DNA of 64,000 nt. Origin: Malaya genurostris. Taxonomy: Eukaryota; Arthropoda; Insecta; Diptera; Culicidae. Where the stretch lies: positions 46,231,002 through 46,295,001 of the forward strand of contig NC_080571.1 in assembly GCF_030247185.1 (NCBI RefSeq). Reading direction: 5' to 3'. The translations under genes were made by a program, and so were the position numbers. Of this stretch, positions 33,405 through 43,162 are shown in pieces (position 1 is the first letter of the stretch; each line of letters starts with the position of its first letter). A model generated the notes under the pieces. The model did no database searches. It saw only the letters and a program-made list of their open reading frames with translations, and had not been told where the DNA came from.

Positions 33405-34243
33405 ATAAATAAAAAATTGAGCAGCAAATTCAAAATTACCGTAACTAATTAGCAACAAATTATTCACTAGGCTTCGATTTGTTTTGAAGCATATTTGGAA
33501 GGAAGGCTTCACTAACTTCATATGAACTTAGCGAAGTACTCAAAAAAAATTGAGCAACAAATTGAAAATTACCGTAACTAATTAGCAACAAATTATTCAC
33601 TAGGCTTCGATTTGTTTTGAAGCATATTTGGAAGAAAGGCTTCGCTAACTTCATATGAACTTAGCGAAGTATTCAAAAAAATTTAAAAAAAATTGAGCAA
33701 CAAATTCAAAGTTACCGTAACTAATTAGCAACAAATTATTCACTAGGGTTCAATTTGTTTTGAAGCATATTTGGAAGGGAGGCTTCGCTAACTTCATATG
33801 AACTTAGCGAAGTACTCAAAAAAATTTAAAAAAAATTGAGCTACAAATTCAAAGTTACCGTAACTAATTAGCAACAAATTAGCAACAAATTATTCACTAG
33901 GGTTCAATTTGTTTTGAAGCATATTTGGAAGGGAGGCTTTGCTAACTTCATATGAACTTAGCGAAGTACTCAAAAAAAATTAAAAAAAATTGAGCAACAA
34001 ATTCAAAGTTACCGTAACTAATTAGCAACAAATTAGCAACAAATTATTCACTAGGGTTCAATTTGTTTTGAAGCATATTTGGAAGGGAGGCTTTGCTAAC
34101 TTCATATGAACTTAGCGAAGTACTCAAAAAAATTTAAAAAAAATTGAGCAACAAATTCAAAGTTACCGTAACTAATTAGCAACAAATTATTCACCTATTT
34201 GCGTTATCATCGGCGAGAGGTGCCTCGCTAAGTTCATGCTCAT
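33405..34243 (-). repeat. Right terminal inverted repeat array of the Foldback-like element
   Basis: This is the reverse complement of the left array: about five to six units with the palindrome ACTTCGCTAAG...CTTAGCGAAGT, ending in the unique tip whose complement begins ATGAGCATGAACTTAGCGAG. It is shorter than the left array, and some unit centres are more perfectly palindromic (TTCATATGAA flanked by CTTAGCGAAGT). Confidence 0.93.
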
Positions 34244-34252
34244 GGAATTAGC
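34244..34252. repeat. 9-bp target site duplication, right (GGAATTAGC)
   Basis: Identical to 20267-20275. Confidence 0.9.
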
Positions 34253-34299
34253 ATAGCCCAAAATGATTCGAATGGCCATAAATTATTACGCCAAACAAT

Positions 34300-34974
34300 T
34301 TACATGAAATTTATAAACTCATCATCTGTAATTCCAGAATCGGATAAAATTCACCAATTTTGTATGGGACCTTAAGTCCTGTAATATTTGTTTTTGAAGT
34401 TCGATTTGGTCTTTTTTGAGAAAATGATTGAGCTTTGAGAATCGATTCGATACTGGAACCGGAATTCTAAAATCGGTGTAGCCGAAATCAGTTAAATTCA
34501 CCTGAGCAGTGTGTAGACATCTTTGAGAAATTGTAGTGCGAATTAAAATTTGGGGGTACATTCCGAATCCAAAAACGAATACCGCTCAAACTGAAATAAA
34601 TTTATTTGGTAATCGACTATCCAAATCTGCCAACCCGATAAACCTGATTAATTTATGTGAAATGGACATTTTTATACTAATCACCCTGCATTTTCTAAAC
34701 CAGAAGTCGGATCTGACTAAAAAGTAAGAGGTTTTATAGGATTTTAAGACCTCTCATTTGAATCATAGATGATTCTTAGAGTTCATTTGAATCTTAGATC
34801 GGTTCAGCCATCTACGAGAAAAATTAATTGCATTATTTGAATTTCGTTTCACATATCATCCTGTGGTTCCGCAATCAGAAGTCGGATCCAAACGTAATTC
34901 AGGAACCTTGTTTGGGAGTATACGACTTTTCATATGAATCTGAGTTTGTAGAAAACGGTTTAACCATCTCTGAG
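34300..34974 (-). repeat. Dispersed 'ttccggttccgga'-family repeat, diverged
   Basis: It contains diverged 'tccagaatcggat', 'ggtcttgagaaaatgattgag' (approximate) and 'cagaagtcggatcc' segments and ends in 'tctgagaaaattgagtg', where a SINE inserted. Short frames are not genes. Confidence 0.55.
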
Positions 34975-34985
34975 AAAATTGAGTG

Positions 34986-35150
34986 TGAGGGGACGGGTGT
35001 AGCGTAATGGGTAAGTCGATGCCTTTCACGCAGCCCACCTGGGTTCGATTCCCAACCCCGCACATAGGGTCAGAAAGTTTTTCTGACTCGAAGAGGCGAA
35101 TGACCTAAAGGTTAAAACCTCTATAATCGAAAACAAAAAAAAAAAAAAAA
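34986..35150 (+). mobile_element. Full-length tRNA-derived SINE
   Basis: The tRNA-like head has an A-box-like segment (TAGCGTAATGGGTAAGTCG, from about 34999) and a perfect B box (GGTTCGATTCC, 35042-35052). The family tail (gaagaggcgaatgacctaaa, cctctataatcgaaaac) and about 20 A follow. It is flanked by AAAATTGAGTG at 34975-34985 and 35151-35161. RNA polymerase III transcription is expected from the boxes; retroposition would depend on a LINE in trans. Confidence 0.9.
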
Positions 35151-35399
35151 AAAATTGAGTGAAATTATTTGTCACATACGCATTTGCTGATCTCGACGAA
35201 CTGAGTCGTATGGTATATGGAAGTCATGTTGTTCCAGCATTTATTGCTGTAAATAGTTTAAATCAATATAATTATGGAATTACTTCCAACTCGATAATGC
35301 TGGTATCATCTGGTTTACATATGCCATATTCGAAAGATTATGTTGCCAAAAATGAACCGTGCTAAAATTGGTCCGAGGCAAATTGTCATAAAAAAGGAT

Positions 35400-35960
35400 G
35401 CTGTACACAGTCTTTTTGGTACTTAGAAACAATTATATGTAACAGTATAAAAAATCGTGTTTCATGTTGCTCCCAAGCATTGCTTTTTCATACAGCGCTC
35501 AAAATTCCTTCTACTGGAATAAGGCTTACACAAAAATATCGATATCTCCGTTAAAAATGGACGGATTTTAACAATCTATGGCTTGTTGGATAGGTATTAC
35601 CGAGCGAAATCTAAGTCTGGAAACATATTCTGTTTTCAAGGTCAAATGTGACAGATACTGTCAAAAAACTGAAAATTTTGACATAAAACTTCGTATAACT
35701 CAAAAAGTAAACATCCGATCTCAAAACCATTCAATAGCGTTCTGGGTGACGGAGAGACCTTTCATTTGCGACTAGTTTGATCAAAATCGGTCCAGGCATC
35801 TCTGAGATCTCGACCTCTTAGTTGACAACACACATACAGACACACACACATACACACACACACACACAGACATTTGCTCAGTTCGTCGAGCTGAATCGAT
35901 TGGTATATGACATTCGGCCCTCCGGGCCTCGGAAAATTTTTCGAAAGTTTGAGCGAATTC
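35400..35960 (+). repeat. Dispersed repeat with (CA)n tract
   Basis: Related to 13980-14440. The CA-rich tract at about 35828-35870 is followed by 'gttcgtcgagctgaatcgat' and 'cggccctccgggc'. Confidence 0.65.
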
Positions 35961-35999
35961 TATACCTATTTTTTATATATATAAAAAAAGGTAAAACCG

Positions 36000-37450
36000 C
36001 AGAAGGGAAACCGCATAACTCTGAAAATTCTCATAAAAAACCGCATAACTCTGAAACTTCGCATAAAAACAACCGCATAACTCTGAAAATTCGCATAAAA
36101 AAGTCGCTTAAAAATCGCAAAAAAAGTCCTCAGTGTATATTAAAATTAATAAAACTAGTAGAAAAAAAAAGTGCATAGGAAGTAAAATATGGAAATAAAA
36201 ATTGTAATTATTAAATAAAAAATAACAATAAATAATTACTAATAATAATAATAATTAAAAATAGAAAATAGTATTTAAACTGTAGGAAATGAGATAAAAG
36301 AATTCGGAATTAAAAAATTATGCTTTCTTTTTGATTCATCAGTGGAATAATAGTTTAAGTTGAAATGCTAACAAAATCTAGGATAAATAATTAATAAATA
36401 ATAAAGCCGATAAAAGAGATTCAGAATAGTGTCACTGGAAAAATGTAAAATAATAGAAAGTATTAGAAAGATAAAGGAAAATGGCAATGAATAAATAAGA
36501 AAGTCAAGTAAAGGAAAAAGGGAGAAGTAGATAGAAAAGTGGGAAAAGGAAATCGATATTATTCAGTAAGAAATAAGAAAACTAACAACTAATAGAAAAA
36601 AAACAAGGTTTTCTGGTTTCCACTACAGAATTTCGGCGTGCGAAGTAAGAAATACGATATAAGAAATATAAGAAAAATTCGAAAAAAAGGCCGAAGAAAG
36701 GAGAAAAGTTAACAAATAGAAAATACGAAATAAATAACGCCAAATTAATAACAAATAGAGTTAGTAATTATAAAACCATAATTGCTATATAAAAATCGAG
36801 AGAAAAAAAAATCGGTAATAGGTAGCAGAAATTATGATGCAGCAAATCGAAAATAGATAGGAAATAAAAGTATATACTACAAAAAAACTGAATATGAGAA
36901 ATGAAAAACAAAAACACGAATTATGAATTTGGAAATTAAACAACTTGGGACCAGATAATCCAGAAAAATAAAATAGTCAAAATTTTTAAATGTGTAAATT
37001 TTTTTTTGTTTCGATTATAGAGGTCTTACCCTTAAGATCATTCACTTCTTTGGGTCAGAAAATCTTTCTGAATCTAGTATTTACGGGGTTGGAAACCGAA
37101 CTCAGGCGGGCTGCGTGAAAGGTATCGACTTACCCATCACACTATTTCCGTCCCTCTTGGATAAAAGAAATGAATTGACAAATTACGAATTTGGAAATAA
37201 TAAATTGAAAATAGGAAACTGAAATTATGAAATAGAAAACACGACATAAAAAAAAGAAATTCAAAACATGAAATATGGAGAAAACGATAACAATGAAATA
37301 TGGAGAAACGATAACAAGGAGTAGTAAACATGAACTAAGAAATAAGAAACTACAAAAACAGGAAATAGGAGATACATTAAAATTAATAAAACTTAGTAGT
37401 AGAAATAGTGAATAGGAAGCAAGATAAGGAAATAGAAAATTGGGATTCGG
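36000..37450 (+). repeat. A-rich interspersed repeat, copy 2
   Basis: It starts with three or four copies of a 30-bp subrepeat 'accgcataactctgaaaatt' and continues with the same landmarks as 18945-19985. A SINE is inserted at 36999-37156. An (AAT)n patch lies near 36225-36255. Confidence 0.7.
36999..37156 (-). mobile_element. tRNA-derived SINE, diverged copy
   Basis: Minus-strand order: head with TGATGGGTAAGTCGATACC, a diverged B box, the AGAAAGATTTTCTGA segment, the tail ending CCTCTATAATCGAAAC and an A tract. It is more diverged than 34986-35150. No clear target duplication. Confidence 0.75.
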
Positions 37451-37669
37451 TTCCATGCCACTGAAAACCCTCAATTAATTGAGAAACAACCTCTATTCGA
37501 TAACCCGATTTGACGCCACAGAGGTTTTTTTGTGGGGTATTTGAAATCCAAAGTATACTCTGGTAAACCAAAAACCATAGCTGCTATATTGACTGAAACA
37601 ATGGAAACGCCGAAAAAAGGCAAATTTTGTACTCAAGGTCAAAGGTGGCCATTTACGCGATGACATTTT

Positions 37670-38345
37670 CAAAAAAATATGCAATCGCTGTGAAAACTTA
37701 CTTTCCAACCGAGGCCCGAATGGCCAAATGTCATATACCATTCGACTCAGCTCGACCAACTGAGTGAATGTCTGTGTCCGTCCGTCCGTGTGTGTATGCG
37801 TATGTGTGTATGTATGTAACAAAAATATGCGCTCACTTTTCTCAGAGATGGCTGAACCCATTTTCAAAAACTAACATTCAAATGAAAGGTCCTATGATCC
37901 AATTGCCAGTTATTGAATTTCATCCCGATCCGACTTCCGGTTCCGGAGATATAGGATGATATGCACCAAAAAATGGAAAAATGTGCACTCATTTTTTCGG
38001 AGATGGCTGCAGCGATTTTCACAAACTTAAATACAACTGAAAGGTCTTATGGTCCCATAGCCTGCTATTGAATTTCATTTGGATCCGACTTCCGGTTCCG
38101 GAGTTACATAGTAATATGTGAAAATTAGAGAACTTTCTCAGAAACGGCTCAACCGATTTCCACGAACTAGGATTCAAATGAAAGGTCTTATAGTTTGGTG
38201 GAGAAAAACTCCAAAAATAGAATTCGATTTCTCTGCGATGCTTGAACCAAATCTTAATTTGAATTGAAAACCATATTATTTTTAAAGCTACTGTGAAATA
38301 TGATCCGGATCCGATCTCCGGTTCCGCAGTTACAGGGCGATGAAT
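37670..38345 (+). repeat. Dispersed 'ttccggttccgga'-family repeat
   Basis: The head (tatgcaatcgctgtgaaaac, tgtcatataccattcgactc, TG-rich tract) is followed by about four subrepeats with 'gacttccggttccgg'. Non-coding. Confidence 0.8.
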
Positions 38346-38597
38346 GTCAAAGTTTTCAATCTGGTCCGGTGGAGAAAGAAAACACAAAACGAACGATGTG
38401 TGATATTGGTAAAAGACGGTGCTGCGATTGATAACAATTTTAGCTATTTGATGATAAGTGCGACAGAAAGAATAAAAGAATGTAAAGCCGGGGTAAAAAA
38501 ACTATGTAAAGAAATAAAAGAATGTCAATGAATTAAAGTTTATTTGAAAAAAATATGCAATTTTCACAGCAAGTAATACCGTGTCGGTGGTGTAGTG

Positions 38598-38600
38598 ATG

Positions 38601-38671
<71 letters not shown>

Positions 38672-38672
38672 T
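38598..38672. repeat. (TAA)n microsatellite, left border of the hammerhead array
   Basis: About 25 ATA/TAA units directly abutting the hammerhead-unit array. Confidence 0.95.
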
Positions 38673-38679
38673 TATTAGT

Positions 38680-38778
38680 TTTACGTTTCGTCTTTGACTC
38701 ATCAGTGCAGAGCAGTTCAAATTGAACTGCTTAGTGCTAAACTCGGCAGTTCAATTTGAACCGCTAAACAGACGTAAA
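38680..38778 (-). ncRNA. Type III hammerhead ribozyme, copy A
   Basis: The minus-strand order is the same as copy B: TTTAC-GTC, long stem I, CTGATGA, GTC-AAA-GAC, GAAAC-GTAAA. Relative to B it has T for C at the third stem I position, which still allows a G-U pair. This copy faces away from copies B and C. Confidence 0.82.
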
Positions 38779-39069
38779 GTTTCTGCTACTTACAGAACAC
38801 TTTTTGTTTTGCAACGGAGTGCAATGTCTTTTCTGACGTGCCGAACGAAAACGTGTTTTCGACTATTTCTGGCCGATGGCCTGATGAGTCAAAGACGAAA
38901 CGTAAAACTAATAAAAACGGTTATGTGCCCTAGCACAAAATTTGGCTAACCCCTAAATGACCATACCTGCATCGGCCAGAAATAGTCGAAAACACGTTTT
39001 CGTTCGGCACGTCAGAAAAGACATTGCACTCCGTTGCAAAACAAAAAGTGTTCTATAAGTAGCAGAAAC

Positions 39070-39168
39070 TTTACGTCTGCTTAGCGGTTCAAATTGAACT
39101 GCCGAGTTTAGCACTAAGCAGTTCAATTTGAACTGCTCTGCACTGATGAGTCAAAGACGAAACGTAAA
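39070..39168 (+). ncRNA. Type III hammerhead ribozyme, copy B
   Basis: The outer stem III is TTTACG paired with CGTAAA. The cleavage triplet GTC ends at 39077. Stem I pairs TGC and, after a symmetric 2-nt internal loop, AGCGGTTCAAATTGAACTGC with its complement before the core, closed by a 15-nt loop. The core CTGATGA is followed by stem II GTC/GAC with an AAA loop, then GAAA, with the A15.1-U16.1 pair intact. All invariant core bases are present. Stem II is only 3 bp, so activity may depend on a stem I internal-loop contact. Confidence 0.86.
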
Positions 39169-39331
39169 ACTAATAAAAACGGTTATGTGCCCTAGCACAA
39201 AATTTGGCTAACCCCTAAATGACCATACCTGCATCGGCCAGAAATAGTCGAAAACACGTTTTCGTTCGGCACGTCAGAAAAGACATTGCACTCCGTTGCA
39301 AAACAAAAAGTGTTCTGTAAGTAGCAGAAAC

Positions 39332-39430
39332 TTTACGTCTGCTTAGCGGTTCAAATTGAACTGCCGAGTTTAGCACTAAGCAGTTCAATTTGAACTGCTC
39401 TGCACTGATGAGTCAAAGACGAAACGTAAA
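39332..39430 (+). ncRNA. Type III hammerhead ribozyme, copy C
   Basis: Identical in layout to copy B. Cleavage is predicted after GTC at 39339, exactly 262 nt past the copy B site. A transcript through B and C would release a 262-nt monomer with 5'-OH and 2',3'-cyclic phosphate ends. Confidence 0.86.
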
Positions 39431-39480
39431 ACTAATAAAAACGGTTATGTGCCCTAGCACAAAATTTGGCTAACCCCTAA

Positions 39481-39481
39481 A

Positions 39482-39563
<82 letters not shown>

Positions 39564-39600
39564 GAATAATAATACAAATAATACTAATAATAATAATAAT
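39481..39600. repeat. (AAT)n microsatellite, right border of the hammerhead array
   Basis: About 27 pure units followed by interrupted ones. Confidence 0.93.
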
Positions 39601-39839
39601 ACTAATAACTATAATTATGTTAATAAAAATAATTATAGTAATAATACCAATAAAAATCCTACTACATGTTTTATGCTGCTGATTCATGCTGTTAAGCTTT
39701 ACTTACATATACAGAAGTAAAAGAAACACAAGCTCGTTTCGTTTGTTAAACTTGGTTTTATCGGTTTAATCGAAATAAAGCATGAGATAGTAAGTCTAGG
39801 TTCAAAACTGTTCCAATTTGTAGGTTATATTTGTTGCTG

Positions 39840-40060
39840 GCAAACAAACCAACTTCGGCTATTCTGGTCATCTGAATCCGGTTTCGTTAGAATTGGAAAT
39901 GGTGTTTAAAAACTTCCAAAAGGATCTCACTCACTTTTCTTCAATATGACCAAATCGATTTTCACAAACTTATAGGTTCAAAGTTTCATATGTAATTCCT
40001 AAATTTGTTGTGGATGCTACTTCCGGTTCCAGAACTACAGGGTAAACAGGATTGGCAGAT
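39840..40060 (+). repeat. Dispersed 'ttccggttcc'-family repeat fragment
   Basis: It contains 'accaaatcgattttcacaaa', 'gctacttccggttccagaac' and the preceding 'tttgttgctggcaaacaaac', shared with about 46250. Confidence 0.65.
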
Positions 40061-40674
40061 TTGTTAGATTAGGTCCGACCAAACTTTCCTATTTCTATTC
40101 AATGAACAGTTGTTTTTGTGAATTCCATAGTAATATTTATGATGTAATGAGTAATATGAGAAAGGCATTTTCATAAATTTTGTTCCGAAACAAATGTTTT
40201 GTTCCGAAACTCGTTTGAATTTACTGAAAAATTTACAATGAAACAAGTTAAATTTGGTTTCTTAGGTATTCAAATTTTATCCATTTAAAATTTTATCCTA
40301 GCAAACAATAGACATACTAATGCCACATTACGACATCAAATAATCGCTAATTGGTAGTTTAATCGCCTTGAATCGAGACTGAATTGAGGCCGACTTTAGC
40401 AAAATATACGACTATTCAGAGATAATGTTTATTTATGGCTAGTGTGAATTCAGAAAGCTAAATTCTGATTGATTTACAGCAGAAAAGCTTTCAGATTGAT
40501 GATAATGCTATGTCCATTTAGAATCTGAAATAATAAAATCATCTACCGATGTAGCGAATTGACCTACAAATAAAGGTTAATACATCAAAATAAAGATAAT
40601 TCACTGTACTTTAAGGAAAAAAAATCAATAAAAATCATTTCTCTTCGTTTCGAATGAAAATTCTTCTTTATTTT

Positions 40675-41100
40675 TTGGAGTCATCTGTCTTGGCACATTT
40701 GTTCCTCATTTTGGTAATCTCAGTCGAGTCCCGAGCCGTTTTCCCACTTTTCTTAAGCTTCCGCTTCATTATTGTCAAAATCTCTCGATGGGCTAGCCAG
40801 CTTGGTGTATTTATGTTTTAATCGATAGAATCTACGTTATTATCGCGGTTGTAGTGGCAGCTTGCCAAATCTAGCCAAAATTCACGGGACCTTTATGGGC
40901 TTTAATGAAAGGTAGTACGCGGTTTTTGAGGCATTCTTTCTTGCACAGCTTCGAGTCCATCGTCTTATTCGTCACGAACACTTTGGTCTTGGCTCCGCAG
41001 CTGCATATCCTTTGCCAAATCATCAGTTTTTTGGCAAACTTGTCCTTAAAAGCAAGCTTGAACTTCGCAGGAACGCAGTTGTTACTGATTCCCTAGGTAG
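40675..41100 (-). pseudogene. Decayed ITmDD37E-type mariner transposase
   Basis: On the minus strand one frame reads K-F-K-L-A-F, L-M-I-W-Q-R-I-C-S-C-G, K-V-F-V-T-N-K-T-M-D-S-K-L and R-V-L-P-F-I-K-A-H-K-G-P-V. Stops and frameshifts follow, and then the typical tail K-R-K-L-K-K-S-G-K-T-A-R-D-S and T-K-M-R-N-K. The second catalytic Asp block is destroyed. No terminal repeats found. Related to the relic at 18258-18665. Confidence 0.78.
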
Positions 41101-41706
41101 CAACAAAAAAGATAATAAAACATGTTTGAAAAATAGTCATTTGCCTTCTAAAAGTCTAACGGTTAGAAACATCAGAATCCATTGAAGGCCCAAATCAACA
41201 CTTCCGATGGAATTCACAACTGTCTTCCTAGTAGTTTATGGACTGGTGAAAAAAACCCTTGCTCTTTTGAAGAAGCCTCAACCAAATTTGATTTCGTTGC
41301 TTCCCCGGCTCAATATGGCTGCCTTTTGCCGCATTGACAAACCCGGAGGCCGTCGTCCACTTCTCCGTCGGTGTTCCACCTTCATTCATCAGTTGCCAAA
41401 CCCAAATCGACCGATAATGGCATTCGTTAGTCGTCAGATCACGTAACATTGCAGCGCCGACAACCGCCGCCGCCACACTGTCGCTAGCTGTCCTGCACCT
41501 GACCAGCGCAGCACCTCGTGAATTGTGGTTGGGCATAGGCCGTGGTATTCGTGGTGTCTGTGTGGACGTGCTTTGAAATCATGGGGAGGATTTCAAGACA
41601 TTTGTCACCTTCCAGCTGACCGCTGGAACCATCATCCCCCACGAACGGCTGAATGAATCCGAATGGAGGGACAGACGGCTTCGGCTACGAGAATTGCGTT
41701 TTATTC

Positions 41707-41746
41707 TATATAAATAGCCATCGGTTGTTGATCGACTGGTATCAGT
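41707..41746 (+). promoter_or_regulatory. Core promoter of the plus-strand cuticular gene
   Basis: TATATAAATA begins at 41707, and the arthropod initiator motif TCAGT lies at 41742-41746, about 33 bp downstream, the expected distance. The 5' leader is about 80 nt. The region just upstream (41450-41700) is GC-rich and repeat-free. Confidence 0.8.
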
Positions 41747-41824
41747 TCACGGTTCAACCGCATTGAATCCAATAACACCCGGCTCTGCTCGTACGTAAGT
41801 GAAACCGACTTAGCAACAATCAAC

Positions 41825-42213
41825 ATGTACGCCAAAGTTCAGGTGAGTAGGCTAATCCAATCGAAAACGGGTCGGAACGGAGTTCTAATCAGGGCCTTGC
41901 ACGTGATTTGCTACCACCATTGCAGATTTGCCTGGTTTTGTGTGCTTTCGCCAGCTTCGTATCGGCCGGAGTTCTACCGCTGGCCGCAGCTCCACTGGCC
42001 GCAACCGGAGTGATTGCACCGTACGCCACGTCCTACAATGCCCACACCGTGAACCACAACATTGCGGCTCCTTACGTGGCGGCGGCTGCTCCGGTCGTTG
42101 CCAGATACGCAGCGGCAGCGCCGGCGGTGATCCCAGCAGCAGCAGCCTTAGCCGCCGCTCCAGCGTTCGCGGCCTACAGTGCGGCTCCCCTGGGATATCC
42201 ATATCTGTTCTAG
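41825..42213 (+). CDS. Small secreted Ala-rich cuticular-type protein
   Basis: A two-exon gene. Exon 1 (41825-41842) is six codons (MYAKVQ) followed by GTGAGT. Exon 2 (41926-42213) starts after accattgcag and ends at TAG, giving 101 residues. The N-terminus (MYAKVQ-ICLVLCAFASFVSA) is a signal peptide. The mature chain is dominated by Ala, with Pro, Tyr and Val in steps such as A-A-P-V-V-A-R-Y-A-A, plus one His/Asn-rich patch. This composition fits the Ala-rich low-complexity cuticular proteins of insects; no R&R chitin-binding domain is present. Core promoter and poly(A) signal are both in place, so this is probably an active gene. It shares the very short first exon and signal-peptide split with the gene at 17178-17485. 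The subfamily name is not certain. Confidence 0.88.
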
Positions 42214-42312
42214 CCCACCTTCCTGGGGGACGACAAGCGAAGATGATGATGATGAACGACAATGTGATCTAGTCAATTTTGACTCATGTTACCTACGTGT
42301 GCAATAGTTGAG

Positions 42313-42318
42313 AATAAA
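42313..42318 (+). promoter_or_regulatory. Poly(A) signal AATAAA
   Basis: 100 bp past the stop codon of the plus-strand cuticular gene, within gagAATAAAattg. Confidence 0.75.
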
Positions 42319-42319
42319 A

Positions 42320-43160
42320 TTGTTGACGTGTGTTGAATTGAATTGTTTTAACGAGTGTCGTGCGAAATGCCAAGCGCTTTCTGGCAGGCGAATGATTGGG
42401 TATGAAACGTTCCGAAAATGTCGCATGTCACTTTTCATAAACCACAAAAAACCAACACATCGAAAAAAGAAAGGAGGCATACTTTAACGAAAGAAAATTT
42501 CACCTTCTACAAATTCTACTTCAAAGTGGTTTCGTTATTCTCTTTTTTTTCCATTCTCGTCATGAAAATAAAAAAAAACAACCACTTCAAGCTTAACGTA
42601 GCGTGAAAGAAAAGGAATCATGTTCATCGGAAAGCGCGCAACATTTCCTGAAAAGTCACAAATCGTTTGGTGCGACTCATTGGTTTTTACTCGAATCAAA
42701 CGCAGAGTATTTCGGTTTGGGTTGACGCACACAACATCCCGCTTTGAGCGCCCCCCCCCCCCGAAACAAGCGAAAATCTCAGAAGAACGGGTAATTGTGT
42801 ATCAAACAAGACATTCTCGGTCTTTTTTTGTTCTCGCACTGTCTCTCTCTCGGCAGGTAAATGGAAAAGTAAACAAATATAACAAGTTTCCTCCCCTTGG
42901 CTTCGCTACCGGTTCAATGGAATGGAGGGTAGGCAAAAGGGGGCGGGTGTCGAGTGTCAACTGTCAACAGAAGAATGATTCAATGTCGACGATTGAAATG
43001 TGAACTCTGATTGCGACTATTGATTGCCGCTGTATGTGTTTCTAAGTCAATCAAAATATCTACCGATATCGAAATTTCAACTGAATTGCTGAGATTTCAT
43101 TTCAAAGGTCCCGAAGCCCGTCCAATTGTCGGTTCATGTTTTTTTTCTATTATAAGGTAT
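42320..43160. other. Gene-less interval with a C12 run
   Basis: A run of twelve C lies at 42751-42762. The 127-residue frame across it (42620-43003) is not recognisable and is probably chance. Nothing else stands out. Confidence 0.4.
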
Positions 43161-43162
43161 TA

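Larger units (their letters stand above)
20276..34243. mobile_element. Complete Foldback-like MULE (NOF-type) DNA transposon, 14 kb
   Basis: The ends are inverted repeats starting ATGAGCATGAACTTAGCGAG on both sides and flanked by the perfect 9-bp duplication GGAATTAGC. Each end expands into an array of a 143-153 bp unit: about 1.5 kb on the left and 0.84 kb on the right. This is the architecture of Drosophila Foldback elements, whose NOF-carrying members encode a MULE-class transposase. The interior carries a spliced transposase-like gene (24057-30746) with MULE features and an unexpected C-terminal protease-like domain. The right interior contains a later RTE insertion (about 31046-33400), itself interrupted by an I-type fragment, so the original element was about 11-12 kb. 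Assignment to NOF-like MULEs rests on structure, duplication length and remembered family features, not on a search. Confidence 0.88.
38680..39480. repeat. Tandem/inverted array of 262-bp hammerhead-bearing units
   Basis: One unit lies on the minus strand (38680 to about 38879), joined at ggccgatg|gcctgatgag to plus-strand units. The motif CTGATGAGTCAAAGACGAAA recurs at 38881, 39143 and 39405, giving an exact period of 262 bp. Copies are nearly identical. Microsatellite (TAA)n borders both sides. Three complete ribozymes are listed separately. The arrangement resembles retrozyme and satellite arrays, in which self-cleavage releases unit-length RNA. Confidence 0.9.

Noticed and set aside
34998..35065. 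A tRNA gene
   Set aside because: A and B boxes are present, but the acceptor stem does not pair and the sequence continues into a SINE tail and poly(A) with target duplications.
38502..39720. Poly-Tyr, poly-Asn and poly-Ile frames
   Set aside because: Translations of (TAA)n/(AAT)n microsatellites.
41885..42272. Arg/Pro-rich frames overlapping the plus-strand cuticular gene
   Set aside because: Shadows of the Ala-rich exon; no signal peptide or splice logic.
42620..43003. 127-residue open frame crossing a C12 run
   Set aside because: Depends on the homopolymer length, has no domain and has no codon or splice support.
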